From NCBI GenBank assembly GCA_900757265.1, contig CAAENW010000257.1:1-5803 (forward strand): a DNA stretch of 5,803 bases, written 5' to 3'. This stretch comes from an uncultured Collinsella sp. Lineage in GTDB: Bacteria > Actinomycetota > Coriobacteriia > Coriobacteriales > Coriobacteriaceae. Under the pieces are notes generated by a model. The model did not search any database, had not been told where the DNA came from, and saw nothing but the letters and a program-made list of their open reading frames with translations. Below, piece after piece: positions 5,688 to 5,803 of the stretch. The translations under genes were made by a program, and so were the position numbers. Each line of letters opens with the position of its first letter. Position 1 is the stretch's first letter.

Positions 5688-5803
5688 TTAGCCTGTGTAG
5701 CGCTCGCGGTAGGTGTTGCGCTTGGGTGCGGAGCCGTGGCTGCCGTGGTGACGCGTGCGGCTGGCGGGCGTGTCTTGGGGCTTGCCGCCGTTGCGCTTGG
5801 CGC
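5688..5803 (-). CDS. C-terminal tail of an upstream gene, possibly an RluB-type pseudouridine synthase (partial)
   Basis: Reading the minus strand in the frame that ends at TAA 5690-5688 gives 37 residues with no internal stop, ending KRNTYRERYTG. The tail is strongly basic (nine Lys/Arg, three His) and rich in glycine and serine, with no hydrophobic core, so it looks like a disordered RNA-binding extension. In Coriobacteriia and many Firmicutes the gene before cmk is commonly an RsuA/RluB-family 23S rRNA pseudouridine synthase, which often carries a tail of this kind. That identity is inferred from position and composition only, because no catalytic motif lies inside the window. Other RNA-binding proteins with basic tails, such as a DEAD-box helicase, would also fit. 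The short length means the open frame alone is weak evidence; the stop position, strand and composition make it likely. Confidence 0.55.
   Translation of the reverse strand, partial: AKRNGGKPQDTPASRTRHHGSHGSAPKRNTYRERYTG

Overview
All recognisable genes lie on the minus strand, so transcription runs from position 5803 towards position 1. The sequence is GC-rich. The order (basic-tailed upstream protein, cmk, plsC, ispH, DUF512/PDZ radical-SAM protein, der, plsY) and the style of the proteins suggest an anaerobic, high-GC Gram-positive of the Coriobacteriia, probably Collinsella or a close relative. That assignment comes from remembered gene order and was not searched. A DUF512 protein directly before der is familiar from Clostridia and Coriobacteriia and is not typical of most other Actinomycetota.

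Layout in the direction of transcription. Positions 5803-5688 hold the last 37 codons of a gene with a basic, Gly/His-rich tail, possibly an RluB-type rRNA pseudouridine synthase. A 66-nt spacer follows, the only non-coding stretch of any length. Then come cmk (5621-4935), plsC (4931-4203), ispH (4200-3301), the DUF512 protein (3298-1856), der (1845-511) and the first 172 codons of plsY (518-1, cut by the window edge). Gaps are 3, 2, 2 and 10 nt, and der and plsY overlap by 8 nt. I see no terminator between cmk and plsY, so these six genes almost certainly form one operon with translational coupling.

Functionally the cluster is housekeeping. Cmk recycles CMP/dCMP. PlsY and PlsC carry out the two successive acylations that turn glycerol-3-phosphate into phosphatidic acid. 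IspH finishes the MEP isoprenoid pathway, and Der matures the 50S ribosomal subunit. The DUF512 protein is the one member without an established function. It combines a PDZ-like N-terminus with a CxxxCxxC iron-sulphur motif and sits between an Fe-S enzyme (IspH) and a ribosome-assembly GTPase (Der).

I found no mobile element, CRISPR array, RNA gene or clear foreign segment. Points worth a second look are the DUF512 protein, an H-x4-E in PlsC where H-x4-D is expected, a long SD-to-ATG distance for DUF512, the der/plsY overlap, and a weak candidate internal promoter before der. I see no convincing evidence of an undescribed multi-gene system here.
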